A stretch of 64,000 nt of DNA from Lacunisphaera sp. GTDB lineage: Bacteria; Verrucomicrobiota; Verrucomicrobiia; Opitutales; Opitutaceae. The notes below the pieces were generated by a model that was not told where the DNA came from, made no database searches, and saw only the letters and a list, made by a program, of their open reading frames with translations. Where the stretch lies: assembly GCA_029945445.1 (NCBI GenBank), contig JAQSCO010000005.1:1-64000 (forward strand). Reading direction: 5' to 3'. Positions 7,887 to 16,084 of the stretch are shown piece by piece. Every line of letters starts with the position of its first letter. Position 1 is the first letter of the stretch. The position numbers and the translations under genes are program-made.

Positions 7887-10073
7887 ATGAACCAAAATAC
7901 AATTTCACCGGATGATCCCCGCCTGACCGCCTACGCCCTTGACGAGCTGGCGCCGGCGGAACGGGCCGAGTTCGAGCGGTTGCTCCGGCAGGACGCCGCG
8001 GCGCAAAAGGCGGTGGAGGAAATCCGCGCGGCCGGCGCGCTGCTTGCGACGGCGCTGGAGCATGAGCCGATGCCAGCCATCAATGTGTCCGACCGGCAGG
8101 CGGCGATCATTGCCGGCCATGATCCGCGCAAGCTCGACGGCGGCCCGTGGAAAGCCCCGGGCAAGATCCTGCGTTTCCCGCAGCTCTATTACACGCTGAG
8201 CGGGCTCGCGGCGGCGTGCTTCGCGGTGTTCTTCGTGCTCTGGCAGGGCAACTACAAGCCGAAGGAGCCGACGCAGCTCATCGAGGTGCCGCGGCCGCCG
8301 CCGGCCGACCGCGGCCAGGCGGCCAAGGAGGCCGACGGGGCGAAGAAAATGGCGATGGCCGAAAGGCAGCGACGCGACGCGCAGATGGTCGCGGACCAAA
8401 ACGAATTCAAGGACAAGGCGGACCGCGCCGCGAGTCCGGACGCGATGAAGCTGCCGGCGGCGCCTTCGCCCGTGCCCATGCCCATGGTTGAATCACGCGT
8501 TTCCCAGGGGAATTACCAAGTGGCCGCCGACGTGGTGGCGCCCAGCGCCAGCGCCTATGGCGGCGGCTCCTACGCGCCCCCGATGATGGCGAAGGCGGCC
8601 CGCATGGCCGGCCCCGGCGTGTCGGTCGGCTACGTGCAGACCGGGCGCGAGGAGAGCAACACCGAGGCCTACGGCTACCACAAGGACAACGACTACCTGC
8701 GCGTCGCCGACCAGCCGCTCTCGACCTTCTCGATCGACGTCGACACGGCGTCCTACGCCAACGTGCGGCGCTTCCTCCAGCAGGGCCAGCGGCCGCCGGC
8801 CGACGCCGTGCGGATCGAGGAGCTGGTGAATTATTTCCCCTACCACTACGCCCCGCCGGCCGGCAACGTGCCGTTCGCCGTGGCGCTCGAGTCCGCCAGC
8901 GCGCCGTGGAATCCGGCGCACCGGCTCGTCCGCATCGGCCTCAAGGGCCGCGAGGTGGCCGACTCACAGCGGCCGCCGGCCAACCTGGTGTTCCTGCTCG
9001 ATGTCTCGGGCTCGATGGACGAGCCGAACAAGCTGCCGCTCGTGAAGCAGTCGCTGCGGCTGCTCGTCAACCGGCTGCGGCCGGACGACCGCGTGGCCAT
9101 CGCGGTCTACGCCGGGGCGTCGGGCCTCGCGCTGCCCTCGACGAGCGCGGCCCGCAAGGCCGAGATCCTCGACGCGATCGACCGCCTCGAGGCGGCGGGC
9201 TCGACCAACGGCGCCATGGGCATCCAGCTCGCCTACGACCTGGCCAAGGCCAACTTCGTGACCGGCGGCGTGAACCGCGTGATCCTGGCGACGGATGGCG
9301 ACTTCAACGTCGGCGTGACCAGCGAGGGCGAGCTCGTGCGGCTCGTGCAGGAGAAGGCGAAGAGCGGCGTGTTCCTCAGCGTGCTCGGCTTCGGCATGGG
9401 CAACATCAAGGACAGCACGCTCGAGCAGCTGGCCGACCAGGGCAACGGCAACTACGCCTACATCGACTCGCTCGCCGAGGCCCGGAAGACGCTCGTCGAG
9501 CAGGCGGGCGGCACCCTCGTGACCATCGCCAAGGACGTGAAGATCCAGGTGGAATTCAACCCGCTGGAAGTGCAGGCCTACCGCCTCATCGGCTACGAGA
9601 ACCGGCTGCTCGCGAAGGAGGATTTCAACAACGACCAGGTGGACGCGGGCGACATCGGCGCGGGCCACACGGTGACCGCGCTCTACGAAGTCGTGCCCGT
9701 CGGAGCGTCGATGCCGACTGAGACCCCGGCAGCCGATGGGTTGAAATATCAACGGCCGGCCAACCCGGTGCTGCTCAATCACGCGGAGATGTTGACGGTG
9801 AAGATCCGCTACAAGGAGCCCGCGGGCGACGTGAGCAGCAAGCTGGAGTTCCCGCTGGCCGACCGCGGCGCGGCCTTCGCCAGCGCGAGCTCCGACTTCA
9901 AGTTCGCGGCGGCGGTGGCCGCGTTCGGCATGGTGCTGCGGGACTCGCCACACAAGAGCGCGAGCACGCTGGCCGACGTGGCCACGTGGGGGCGTGAGGG
10001 CCTCGAGGGCGACGCCGGCGGGTACCGCGCGGAATTCCTCTCGCTGGTGGCACAGGCGGCGGCGATGCAGTGA
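7887..10073 (+). CDS. YfbK-like von Willebrand factor A protein with anti-sigma-like N-terminus
   Basis: A 728-residue protein. Residues 1-60 (LTAYALDELAPAERAEFERLL) resemble the N-terminal helical domain of anti-sigma factors, without obvious zinc ligands. A single membrane segment follows (about residues 95-113), then a proline- and alanine-rich linker, a YfbK N-terminal domain (TFSIDVDTASYANVRRFL, EELVNYFPY), a vWA domain with the metal-ion site DVSGS (D372, S374, S376), and a C-terminal DUF3520-type domain. The large C-terminal part is probably periplasmic. Co-transcription with the ECF sigma factor suggests that the N-terminal part holds the sigma factor at the membrane until the vWA domain senses a ligand; this is inference. 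The gene is convergent with the Hint protein gene. Confidence 0.88.
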   Translation: MNQNTISPDDPRLTAYALDELAPAERAEFERLLRQDAAAQKAVEEIRAAGALLATALEHEPMPAINVSDRQAAIIAGHDPRKLDGGPWKAPGKILRFPQLYYTLSGLAAACFAVFFVLWQGNYKPKEPTQLIEVPRPPPADRGQAAKEADGAKKMAMAERQRRDAQMVADQNEFKDKADRAASPDAMKLPAAPSPVPMPMVESRVSQGNYQVAADVVAPSASAYGGGSYAPPMMAKAARMAGPGVSVGYVQTGREESNTEAYGYHKDNDYLRVADQPLSTFSIDVDTASYANVRRFLQQGQRPPADAVRIEELVNYFPYHYAPPAGNVPFAVALESASAPWNPAHRLVRIGLKGREVADSQRPPANLVFLLDVSGSMDEPNKLPLVKQSLRLLVNRLRPDDRVAIAVYAGASGLALPSTSAARKAEILDAIDRLEAAGSTNGAMGIQLAYDLAKANFVTGGVNRVILATDGDFNVGVTSEGELVRLVQEKAKSGVFLSVLGFGMGNIKDSTLEQLADQGNGNYAYIDSLAEARKTLVEQAGGTLVTIAKDVKIQVEFNPLEVQAYRLIGYENRLLAKEDFNNDQVDAGDIGAGHTVTALYEVVPVGASMPTETPAADGLKYQRPANPVLLNHAEMLTVKIRYKEPAGDVSSKLEFPLADRGAAFASASSDFKFAAAVAAFGMVLRDSPHKSASTLADVATWGREGLEGDAGGYRAEFLSLVAQAAAMQ

Positions 10074-10104
10074 GGCAGCGATCCGCGGGCGAGGTCTCCC
10101 GCGC

Positions 10105-12714
10105 TCAGGTCGCGCGTTCCTTCGAGTAATACCACTGGAGCATCTGGACCGACGAGCCCTCGTCGGTATTTTCCTGGGCGACCAGGGCGGCGCCCTTCTC
10201 GCCGGGGAGAATTTCCTTCAGCACCCAGAGCTGGCCGTTGCGGCCGAAGGTCCAGAATTCCACCCAGGGCTTCACGAATTCGTCCCGATGCTGGATCACT
10301 CCGTCCCGCGTCGTGACCACTTGGGCGTGGGCGCTGATGCGGGCGGTGAAATCGTCCTGGGTGCGGTCGTCGCGGTTGTTCACGTGGACGATCTCGACCT
10401 TGCGGATGCAGAGATTGCGGTATTCGACGCGCCAGTGGTTGCGCTGGTTGGCCTCGTTGACCGAGCGGAAGTGGGCCAGCAGCCCCGGCGTGGCACCGAG
10501 CCCGGTGAACGCCTCGGGCCGTCCGTCCTGCCACGCCAGCAGGACGCCGGCGAAGCCGCGCCGCGCGGTGGCGAGCATCGCCTCGCGGTCCCAGATCTTG
10601 TCGGTGACGTAGAGGAAATTGAGCAGGCGGTCGATGTTGGCGTCCTTCTCCTGGATGAGAGGCGGGAGGTTGGGCCCGAGCGGCCCGGCCTGGCCGGCGG
10701 TCTCCCCGTAAACCTGGTCGCGGCCGGTCTCGGTGAAGGACTCGAAGAAGTTCTCGAGGCGGAGCAGGTCGGACTCGCGCGACTGCTCGATCTCGCGCAG
10801 GCGCCAAGTGTCCTCCCAGTATTGGAAGATCCAGAATTCCTGGAAGCGCCCCGCCGCCGCGTCGCCGCGCAGCACCTCGCCGGAGCGGTCGTCCACGTAG
10901 TAGTCGCGCAGCCAGACGGTGAGGAGGGCGGCGAAGGAACGGCCGTCCTTCTGGTCCGTGTAGTTGAGGTGGACGAGGTCGACCTGTTCGATGCGCAGGT
11001 TCTCCAGCTTGTTGATCTCGTGGTTCTGCCGCAGGCCGCGGAGCTGGTCGCAATGCTGGGCGTAGAGGTCGGGCATGAGCAGCGGCTGCATGCGGGTGTA
11101 TTCGCGGGCCGACCAGCACTCCTGCAGCAGGCGGAAGGTGTCGGCGGCGGTCTGCCGCAGCAGCTTTGGCTCGACGCTGGGATCGGTGCGCGCAATGAAA
11201 TCGAGCAGCTTCCGGGTCTTGCCCACCTTCGGCTCGATTTCTTTCCGCCCGAAACAGTAGTCGAGGTTCTCGTCGCTGTCGGAGTCCGACGACTTGGCCT
11301 TCAGCATGAGCACCACCACGATGATGATAATGAACAGGAGCACACCGAAGGAGCCGCTGTCGCCACCGCTGCCGCTGCTGCCGCTCCGATAGGAGCTGCC
11401 GCTGCTGTGGAAGCTGCTGCCGCCTCCGCCGCCCTTGTTGTGCACCACGAAGCCGTCGGCGATGAAGGTGTGCGGGCCCGCGACCTGCAGCGTGTAGACC
11501 GGCCCGGCTTCGGCGCCGCGGGTGACGGACTCGATCGCCGCCGGCCGGCCGTCAGCCCGCATCAGGCGGGCGCCGGCGCCGAGTTCGCGGGCCGGGAGGA
11601 AATCACCGGCCGGGGTCAGCAGCGGATGTTCGTCGGTGGTCCGCAACTCGCCGTCGGCGGTGTGCAGCACGAGCAGCGGCGAAAAATTCAAGTAGACGCC
11701 GGCGACGGCCGTCGGCACGAGCCGGCCGTCCGCCTGCGGGGCGAGCACGGTGTCGCCCAGCTGCAGCGTTTCGATGGCCCGCGGGCCGCCCGGCGTGGCG
11801 ATGAGCGTGCCGGGCCCAAAGCAACCGCCGCCACCGCCCTTGTTGTGCACGGCAATGCCGCTGGCGACGTAGGTGTGCGGGGCGTCCACTTCCAGGTTGT
11901 AGACGGTGACGTGTTCCGACCGCCGTTCCATGGCGAGGATCCGCTGGGGCGCGAAATGCGCCGTGCCGTCGTAGGCGTGGATGGCGTCACCCACATGGAG
12001 TGACTCGATGGTCCGGAACTCGCCGTCGCCGACATAGAAGGGGTGTTCCTCCGTGACGTGCAGCTCGGTCGTGAGGGTGCGGACGACGAGGTAGCTTTCC
12101 ACCTCGTGGGTCAGCACGCGGCGGACCGTGGCGGTCGTGGGCAGCCCGTCGGGGGAAAGCGCGAGCACGCGGTCGCCCGCGCGCAGCTGGCTGATCGCCC
12201 GCTGCCCGCCGTCGGCCAGCGCGATGGGTGTGTCCGGCAGGAAACAGCCCTTGTTGTGCACGAGCAGGCCGTTGGCGAAAAAGACGCCACCGGGGCTGAC
12301 CACCAGGTTGTAGGCGGGGACGGCCGCCGGCATGCGGCGCAGTTGGATTAGCGGAGCGCGCTCCGTGGCCGTGAACAAGCCGGCCGATTCCGCCAGCCGG
12401 TCCGCGCGCACGAAGACACCCGGCGCCGTCTGCACGGGATGCTCGGGCGTGAGGCGAAGGGTCCGGCCGCCGGCGGTGAGCTCGATGAATTCCGCCGGGG
12501 TAACCTCGTAGACAGCCTCAACGGCCGCCACCACGCGCCGGCCGGCCAGCTGGCTCCAGACGGCATCGCCGGCTTGGAGTGTTTCCACGGCGCGGGGGCC
12601 CGCCGGGGTGTCGATCAGGGTGCCGGCCGAGACGCAGCCGCCGCCCCCGCGCGCGGAGAGGCGCGCGAGGCCCACGCCCAGCAGCAGGCCGAGCAGGAGG
12701 AGGCGGCGCCACAT
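10105..12714 (-). CDS. Exported membrane protein with three tandem Hint domains and two Tim44-like domains
   Basis: An 869-residue protein from the ATG at 12714. A signal peptide (residues 1-20) leads to a short glycine run, then three Hint (intein/hedgehog-type) modules: C27-N154, C157-N291 and C298-N426. Each starts with Cys (CVSAGTLI, CFLPDTPI, CFGPGTLI), has a block-B TxxH (TPEH, TEEH, TDEH) and ends in VHN, always followed by Lys-Gly rather than Cys/Ser/Thr. A Gly/Ser-rich linker, one membrane segment (about 458-472) and two Tim44-like domains (about 512-637 and 709-836, each with a WxF/FW core) complete it. Hint domains catalyse self-cleavage or splicing; Tim44-like domains are membrane-associated ligand-binding folds. 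The gene is probably co-transcribed with the DUF350 gene 14 bases upstream. A TTG at 12732 is a possible alternative start. Function is unknown. Confidence 0.85.
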   Translation of the reverse strand: MWRRLLLLGLLLGVGLARLSARGGGGCVSAGTLIDTPAGPRAVETLQAGDAVWSQLAGRRVVAAVEAVYEVTPAEFIELTAGGRTLRLTPEHPVQTAPGVFVRADRLAESAGLFTATERAPLIQLRRMPAAVPAYNLVVSPGGVFFANGLLVHNKGCFLPDTPIALADGGQRAISQLRAGDRVLALSPDGLPTTATVRRVLTHEVESYLVVRTLTTELHVTEEHPFYVGDGEFRTIESLHVGDAIHAYDGTAHFAPQRILAMERRSEHVTVYNLEVDAPHTYVASGIAVHNKGGGGGCFGPGTLIATPGGPRAIETLQLGDTVLAPQADGRLVPTAVAGVYLNFSPLLVLHTADGELRTTDEHPLLTPAGDFLPARELGAGARLMRADGRPAAIESVTRGAEAGPVYTLQVAGPHTFIADGFVVHNKGGGGGSSFHSSGSSYRSGSSGSGGDSGSFGVLLFIIIIVVVLMLKAKSSDSDSDENLDYCFGRKEIEPKVGKTRKLLDFIARTDPSVEPKLLRQTAADTFRLLQECWSAREYTRMQPLLMPDLYAQHCDQLRGLRQNHEINKLENLRIEQVDLVHLNYTDQKDGRSFAALLTVWLRDYYVDDRSGEVLRGDAAAGRFQEFWIFQYWEDTWRLREIEQSRESDLLRLENFFESFTETGRDQVYGETAGQAGPLGPNLPPLIQEKDANIDRLLNFLYVTDKIWDREAMLATARRGFAGVLLAWQDGRPEAFTGLGATPGLLAHFRSVNEANQRNHWRVEYRNLCIRKVEIVHVNNRDDRTQDDFTARISAHAQVVTTRDGVIQHRDEFVKPWVEFWTFGRNGQLWVLKEILPGEKGAALVAQENTDEGSSVQMLQWYYSKERAT
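11437..11823 (-). other. Hint domain 3 (C298-N426 of the Hint-Tim44 protein)
   Basis: The segment starts with a Cys codon at 11821-11823 and ends with His-Asn at 11437-11442. It contains CFGPGTLIATPGG, TTDEHPLL and HTFIADGFVVHN. It is preceded by five glycines and followed by Lys, five glycines and the Ser-rich linker. Confidence 0.8.
11842..12246 (-). other. Hint domain 2 (C157-N291 of the Hint-Tim44 protein)
   Basis: The segment begins with a Cys codon at 12244-12246 only two residues after domain 1 and ends in VHN. It contains CFLPDTPIALADGG, VTEEHPFYVG and HTYVASGIAVHN, the most typical intein-like C-terminal block of the three. Confidence 0.8.
12253..12636 (-). other. Hint domain 1 (C27-N154 of the Hint-Tim44 protein)
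   Basis: The segment begins with a Cys codon at 12634-12636 directly after ARGGGG and ends in VHN. It contains CVSAGTLIDTPAG, LTPEHPV and YNLVVSPGGVFFANG. Confidence 0.8.
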
Positions 12715-12728
12715 GGCTGCGGGCCGGC

Positions 12729-13013
12729 TCAATGCAGCGCGGCGATCACCCCGCCAAGGACGGCGGCGGCAATCACGAGGCTCACGCCCAGAATGCAGGC
12801 GCCGACCACGAGGCCGAAGTAGATCGCCACGGCCTGGTTGCCGCGGGCGATTTCCTTGCCCTCATCGAGGTGGGGCGTGAGCCGATCAATCAGCCGCGGC
12901 AGAAAGGACGCCGCGGTAAGCACGAGGGCTACGCCCGCCATGCCGCCGACCAAGATATAGACCACCGCCCAGCCAAGCCAAACGTAGGGTTCCCAATTCA
13001 TGGCCGGCAGCAT
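12729..13013 (-). CDS. DUF350-like small membrane protein
   Basis: A 94-residue protein with three hydrophobic segments (about 12-34, 62-82 and up to the C-terminus) and the family-like phrase EGKEIARGNQAVAI before the second segment, which is typical of DUF350 proteins. A second ATG at 13001 (MNWEPYV) would give 90 residues; neither start has a clear ribosome binding site. It lies directly upstream of the Hint-Tim44 gene on the same strand, so the two probably share a transcript. DUF350 genes often accompany other uncharacterised envelope genes; no biochemical role is known. Confidence 0.8.
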   Translation of the reverse strand: MLPAMNWEPYVWLGWAVVYILVGGMAGVALVLTAASFLPRLIDRLTPHLDEGKEIARGNQAVAIYFGLVVGACILGVSLVIAAAVLGGVIAALH

Positions 13014-13145
13014 GAGGACCGGCCGTGAATTGGAAACTCATTTTGTGTCCCAAGTCGTCCGGATGATTCCAGCTTGTCCGGTGCAAGCCGGTGCCCGCGG
13101 ATGCTTGGGGCTTGCGCAGGCCGGGCTGCGGCAATCCTATGGGCC

Positions 13146-13637
13146 ATGGCTGTCTTCGGTTCCCTCTCCGCCGTGCGCGGCCAACTGGCCCACGACCCAA
13201 GATTCGCGGCGGCGTTCGACTATGTCGCCCAGGCGTTGGATGCTGCTGCGGCAGTGCGCCGCCGCATCGGTGGCGTGGCGCCCGGGACGACCGACCGCCA
13301 TGAGCTGGCGGGGGGAGCCTTCGCGCTCGAGCAGGCCTATCTTTCGAAGCCGCGGGCCGAGGCCTTCCTTGAGTCGCACCGCAAATTCATCGACGTGCAG
13401 GTCGTGGTGGCCGGCGAGGAGATCCAGGAGGTCGTCGACATCGCGCGGCTGACCGTGGACGCGCCCTACAATCCCGAGCGCGATCTCATCAAGTATCTCG
13501 ATTGCAAGGATACCTCGCGGCTCAGCGCCCGCGAGGGGCTGGTGGCCGTGTTCTTCCCGGTTGACGGGCACATCTCCCGCGCGTCCGCCGCGCCGGTGCT
13601 CGTGCGCAAGACGGTGGTCAAGGTGCCGGTGGGCTGA
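13146..13637 (+). CDS. YhcH/YjgK/YiaL family protein
   Basis: A 163-residue cupin-like protein of the YhcH/TabA family. The stretch ESHRKFIDVQVVVAGEE contains the conserved His and Glu expected to bind a metal, and FFPVDGHIS near the C-terminus carries another conserved His. Relatives are linked to sialic acid or biofilm-related sugar metabolism, but the substrate is not established. The ATG at 13146 begins the family-like sequence MAVFGSL; longer in-frame starts are not supported. The rlmJ gene starts 12 bases downstream, so the two are likely co-transcribed. Confidence 0.82.
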   Translation: MAVFGSLSAVRGQLAHDPRFAAAFDYVAQALDAAAAVRRRIGGVAPGTTDRHELAGGAFALEQAYLSKPRAEAFLESHRKFIDVQVVVAGEEIQEVVDIARLTVDAPYNPERDLIKYLDCKDTSRLSAREGLVAVFFPVDGHISRASAAPVLVRKTVVKVPVG

Positions 13638-13649
13638 GCCGGTGCGGCG

Positions 13650-14519
13650 ATGAACTACCGCCACCACTATCACGCGGGTAATTACGCGGACGTCTTCAAG
13701 CACGTCCTCCTGCTGCAGCTCATCCGGGCGATGCAGCGCAAGGAGAAGGGCTTTCTCTATCTCGACACGCACGCCGGCCGCGGCGGCTACGATCTCTCCG
13801 TGCCCTCGGTCCTGCCCGACGGGCGGGCGCGGGAGGCCGAGTTTCCGGCCGGCATCGGCCGCCTGTGGGATGCGGCGGGCCTGCCGCCGGGGCTAAACGA
13901 CTTCGTGGCGCTCGTGCGGCGGTTCAACGACCGTAACGGTGCCACGGGCCCGGAGCTGAAATTCTATCCCGGCTCGCCGTGGATCGCGAAGCTGCTGCTG
14001 CGGCCGCAGGACCGCATGGCGCTGTGCGAACTTCGCGAGGACGACGCCGAGGCGCTGGACTTCGAGTTCGCGCGCGAGTCACGCGTGACCGTGCAGGTGA
14101 TCGACGGCTACACCGGGCTGAAGGCCCTGCTGCCGCCGCCCGAAAAGCGCGCGCTCGTGCTCATCGACCCGCCGTTCGAGAGCAAAAAGGAGTTCGCGGA
14201 CATTGCCCGCGGGTTGAAGGACGCCCTGAAGCGCCTGCCGGGGGCCGTGTGCGCCGTGTGGTATCCCATCACGGAGCGGGCGCGGACCGCGGAGTTTCAC
14301 CACGCACTGCTCGAGCTGGCCACACCCACGCTGTTTGCCGAGCTGACGATTGCTGGCGAAGCCCTGGAGCTGAAAATGAAGGGCTGTGGCCTGCTCATGC
14401 TCAATCCGCCCTGGCAGATCGACCGGGAGATCCGGTTCGTGCTGCCGGCGCTGCGCGAACAGCTCAAGGTGGACGCTGGCGCGGCTACGGCCTGCGGCTG
14501 GCTGGTGCCGGAAAAGTGA
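13650..14519 (+). CDS. rlmJ: 23S rRNA (adenine(2030)-N6)-methyltransferase
   Basis: A 289-residue protein that starts with the family signature MNYRHHYHAGNYADVFKH. The SAM-binding region includes YLDTHAGRGGYDL and the catalytic DPPF motif is in LIDPPFESKKEF. RlmJ methylates A2030 of 23S rRNA before subunit assembly. Length matches the family (about 280 residues) and all core motifs are intact. It is the second gene of a likely two-gene transcript with the YhcH-family gene. Confidence 0.92.
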   Translation: MNYRHHYHAGNYADVFKHVLLLQLIRAMQRKEKGFLYLDTHAGRGGYDLSVPSVLPDGRAREAEFPAGIGRLWDAAGLPPGLNDFVALVRRFNDRNGATGPELKFYPGSPWIAKLLLRPQDRMALCELREDDAEALDFEFARESRVTVQVIDGYTGLKALLPPPEKRALVLIDPPFESKKEFADIARGLKDALKRLPGAVCAVWYPITERARTAEFHHALLELATPTLFAELTIAGEALELKMKGCGLLMLNPPWQIDREIRFVLPALREQLKVDAGAATACGWLVPEK

Positions 14520-14539
14520 GCGGCCGGTCCGATTGGCTG

Positions 14540-14582
14540 CGGCTTCCAGCTGCAGGGGCATGAGATCACCGGCTGGAAGCCG
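14540..14582. repeat. Short inverted repeat after rlmJ
   Basis: Perfect 11-base arms (14540-14550 and 14572-14582, CGGCTTCCAGC and its complement) flank a 21-base loop, 20 bases after the rlmJ stop. There is no T-run, so it is a repeat or weak terminator rather than a canonical rho-independent terminator. Confidence 0.6.
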
Positions 14583-14596
14583 GCGCCACATCGCGC

Positions 14597-14794
14597 TCAG
14601 CGCGAACGCTGCGTCACGCGGACGGCCGTGAAGGGCAGGGGGTCGAGGGCAACGCGAGGATTGGGCAGCGCGGGCGCCTTGAAGACGGGCTGGTTCCACA
14701 GGATGTCGCGGGGGATCGCCTGTCGCACGGCCCCGGCTGTCGCGATCGCATGGATCGCGGAACGCTTGGGGAGGGGGTGCGGGAAGTAGGTCAT
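14597..14794 (-). CDS. Small hypothetical protein (possible)
   Basis: A 65-residue ORF with an ATG start, proline- and basic-rich, without hydrophobic segments or a known motif. It is the only reasonable ORF in the 405-base gap between rlmJ and the Hsp20 gene. No ribosome binding site is visible, so it could also be non-coding. Confidence 0.4.
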   Translation of the reverse strand: MTYFPHPLPKRSAIHAIATAGAVRQAIPRDILWNQPVFKAPALPNPRVALDPLPFTAVRVTQRSR

Positions 14795-14924
14795 GGTGTT
14801 TTTGGGCGCGGCTTGGTCGGAGCCGACTTATGGAAAGAACCCCGAAAGCACCGTTTTGTTCCAAGAAAAATGCAGAAACTTGCGCGCTCTCTCGGGGGAA
14901 GCGCGCACAAGCTTCGGCGCGGGG

Positions 14925-15320
14925 TCAGGCCACCTGGCGCGGCCGTTCGGCCGGGCTGGCGGACGCCAGCCGGCTTTTCGGCAGCACGATGGTGAGCACA
15001 CCCCGGGCGACGGATGCCTGCAGGGCCTCGAAGTCGACGCCCGACCCGAGCCGCAGTTTCAGCTGGTAATCACGCTGCGCACTTTCGAGGTGCAGCGCCT
15101 GCCAGTTGACGCGGACATGGTGGGTCTTGCGGGCGGTCACAAAAATGTCGGGGCCTTGCGTGGTGATCTCCACGCCGCTGGCGTCGACGCCGGGCACATA
15201 CACGACGAGCTTCAGCGCCGAGGGCAGGTCCAGGCAGTCGTAGTGCGGCGCACGGATGGCCTGCTTGGGCTCCGTGGACGGAAAACGGCTCTGATTCGGG
15301 CGATGGATGATGGTAGGCAT
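14925..15320 (-). CDS. Hsp20/alpha-crystallin family small heat shock protein
   Basis: A 131-residue protein with an alpha-crystallin (CS-like) beta-sandwich: LKLVVYVPGVDASGVEI, DIFVTARK and the C-terminal strand ARGVLTIVLPK, where A-x-x-x-G-V-L is the family hallmark. Such proteins are ATP-independent holdases that bind unfolding proteins. The N-terminal arm is short. A good ribosome binding site (AAAGGAA at 15327-15333, minus strand) precedes the ATG. No CIRCE-like operator is obvious in the upstream 340 bases. Confidence 0.85.
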   Translation of the reverse strand: MPTIIHRPNQSRFPSTEPKQAIRAPHYDCLDLPSALKLVVYVPGVDASGVEITTQGPDIFVTARKTHHVRVNWQALHLESAQRDYQLKLRLGSGVDFEALQASVARGVLTIVLPKSRLASASPAERPRQVA

Positions 15321-15660
15321 GATGGTTCCTTTCTCGTCGGTTGAAAAACCGCCGGGACTCCTGGAAGATTGGGACTTAGCCGATTTTTACGGTGTCCGTC
15401 AGGCCAGGCAGCCCGAGCTGGTGTTTCGCTTCAGCCACTGGGCGGCGCACTGGCGCATCGAGACGCAACCCATGGGCTGACCGGCCTTCGTAATCGAAGT
15501 GCTGGCCTGCGGGTGGCGCTGATGCTGTTGGACGTGCGGCATGGACTGAATCTGCCGGCTAAAATGCACGCCTCATGCCAGCCCGCCAGCAATTTTCCCG
15601 GCTATGACGCGACAGCCGGCGCGCTTGCAGGGGCGGCACTGTGCCGGTAAGTCCTGCCCC
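15321..15660. other. Intergenic region without a recognisable gene
   Basis: This 340-base divergent gap lies between the Hsp20 gene and the MazG-like gene and should hold both promoters. One 93-codon ORF (15369-15650) lacks any protein-like pattern. I see no strong palindrome or tRNA. Confidence 0.6.
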
Positions 15661-16035
15661 ATGAAAGCGATGACCGATGGGAAGACCACCGTGGCCGAAC
15701 TACGCGCGCGCGTCCTGGCGTTCGTCCGCGAGCGGGACTGGGAGCAGTTCCACTCGCCGAAGAATCTCAGCATGGCGCTCGCCGCCGAGTCCGGCGAGCT
15801 GATGGAGCATTTCCTCTGGGCCGAGTCCAAGGCCTCGCTCGAGGTCGCGCGCGACCCGAAGAAACGCCGGGCGATCGAGGACGAGGTCGCCGACGTGGTT
15901 ATCTACGCGCTGGAGTTCGCCAACATCTGCGGCATCGACCTCGCGGCCGCGATCGAGACCAAGATGGCGGCGAACGCGAAGAAATACCCGGTGGAGAAGG
16001 CGAAAGGCCGGGCGGACAAATACACGGAGCTATGA
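15661..16035 (+). CDS. MazG-like nucleotide pyrophosphohydrolase
   Basis: A 124-residue all-alpha NTP pyrophosphatase of the MazG/RS21-C6 (dCTPase-like) group. The metal-binding pattern ExxE followed by ExxD is visible as ESGELMEHF and EDEVADVVIYAL. Such enzymes hydrolyse non-canonical or excess (d)NTPs to the monophosphate plus pyrophosphate. The ATG at 15661 is chosen over an in-frame extension; MTDGK at 15670 is another possible start. It converges with the DUF5069 gene. Confidence 0.85.
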   Translation: MKAMTDGKTTVAELRARVLAFVRERDWEQFHSPKNLSMALAAESGELMEHFLWAESKASLEVARDPKKRRAIEDEVADVVIYALEFANICGIDLAAAIETKMAANAKKYPVEKAKGRADKYTEL

Positions 16036-16084
16036 AGAAAGCGGAGCCGGGTGGCTCCGCTTTGGGTGGGGAGAAGGCGAGGCT

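Noticed and set aside
10105..12714. An ordinary intein inserted in a host enzyme
   Set aside because: There are three modules, no +1 nucleophile, no homing endonuclease and the flanks are a signal peptide and a Tim44-like part rather than a conserved enzyme.
15369..15650. A 93-codon ORF in the Hsp20/MazG gap
   Set aside because: No ribosome binding site, irregular composition and no similarity pattern; it probably arises by chance in GC-rich DNA.
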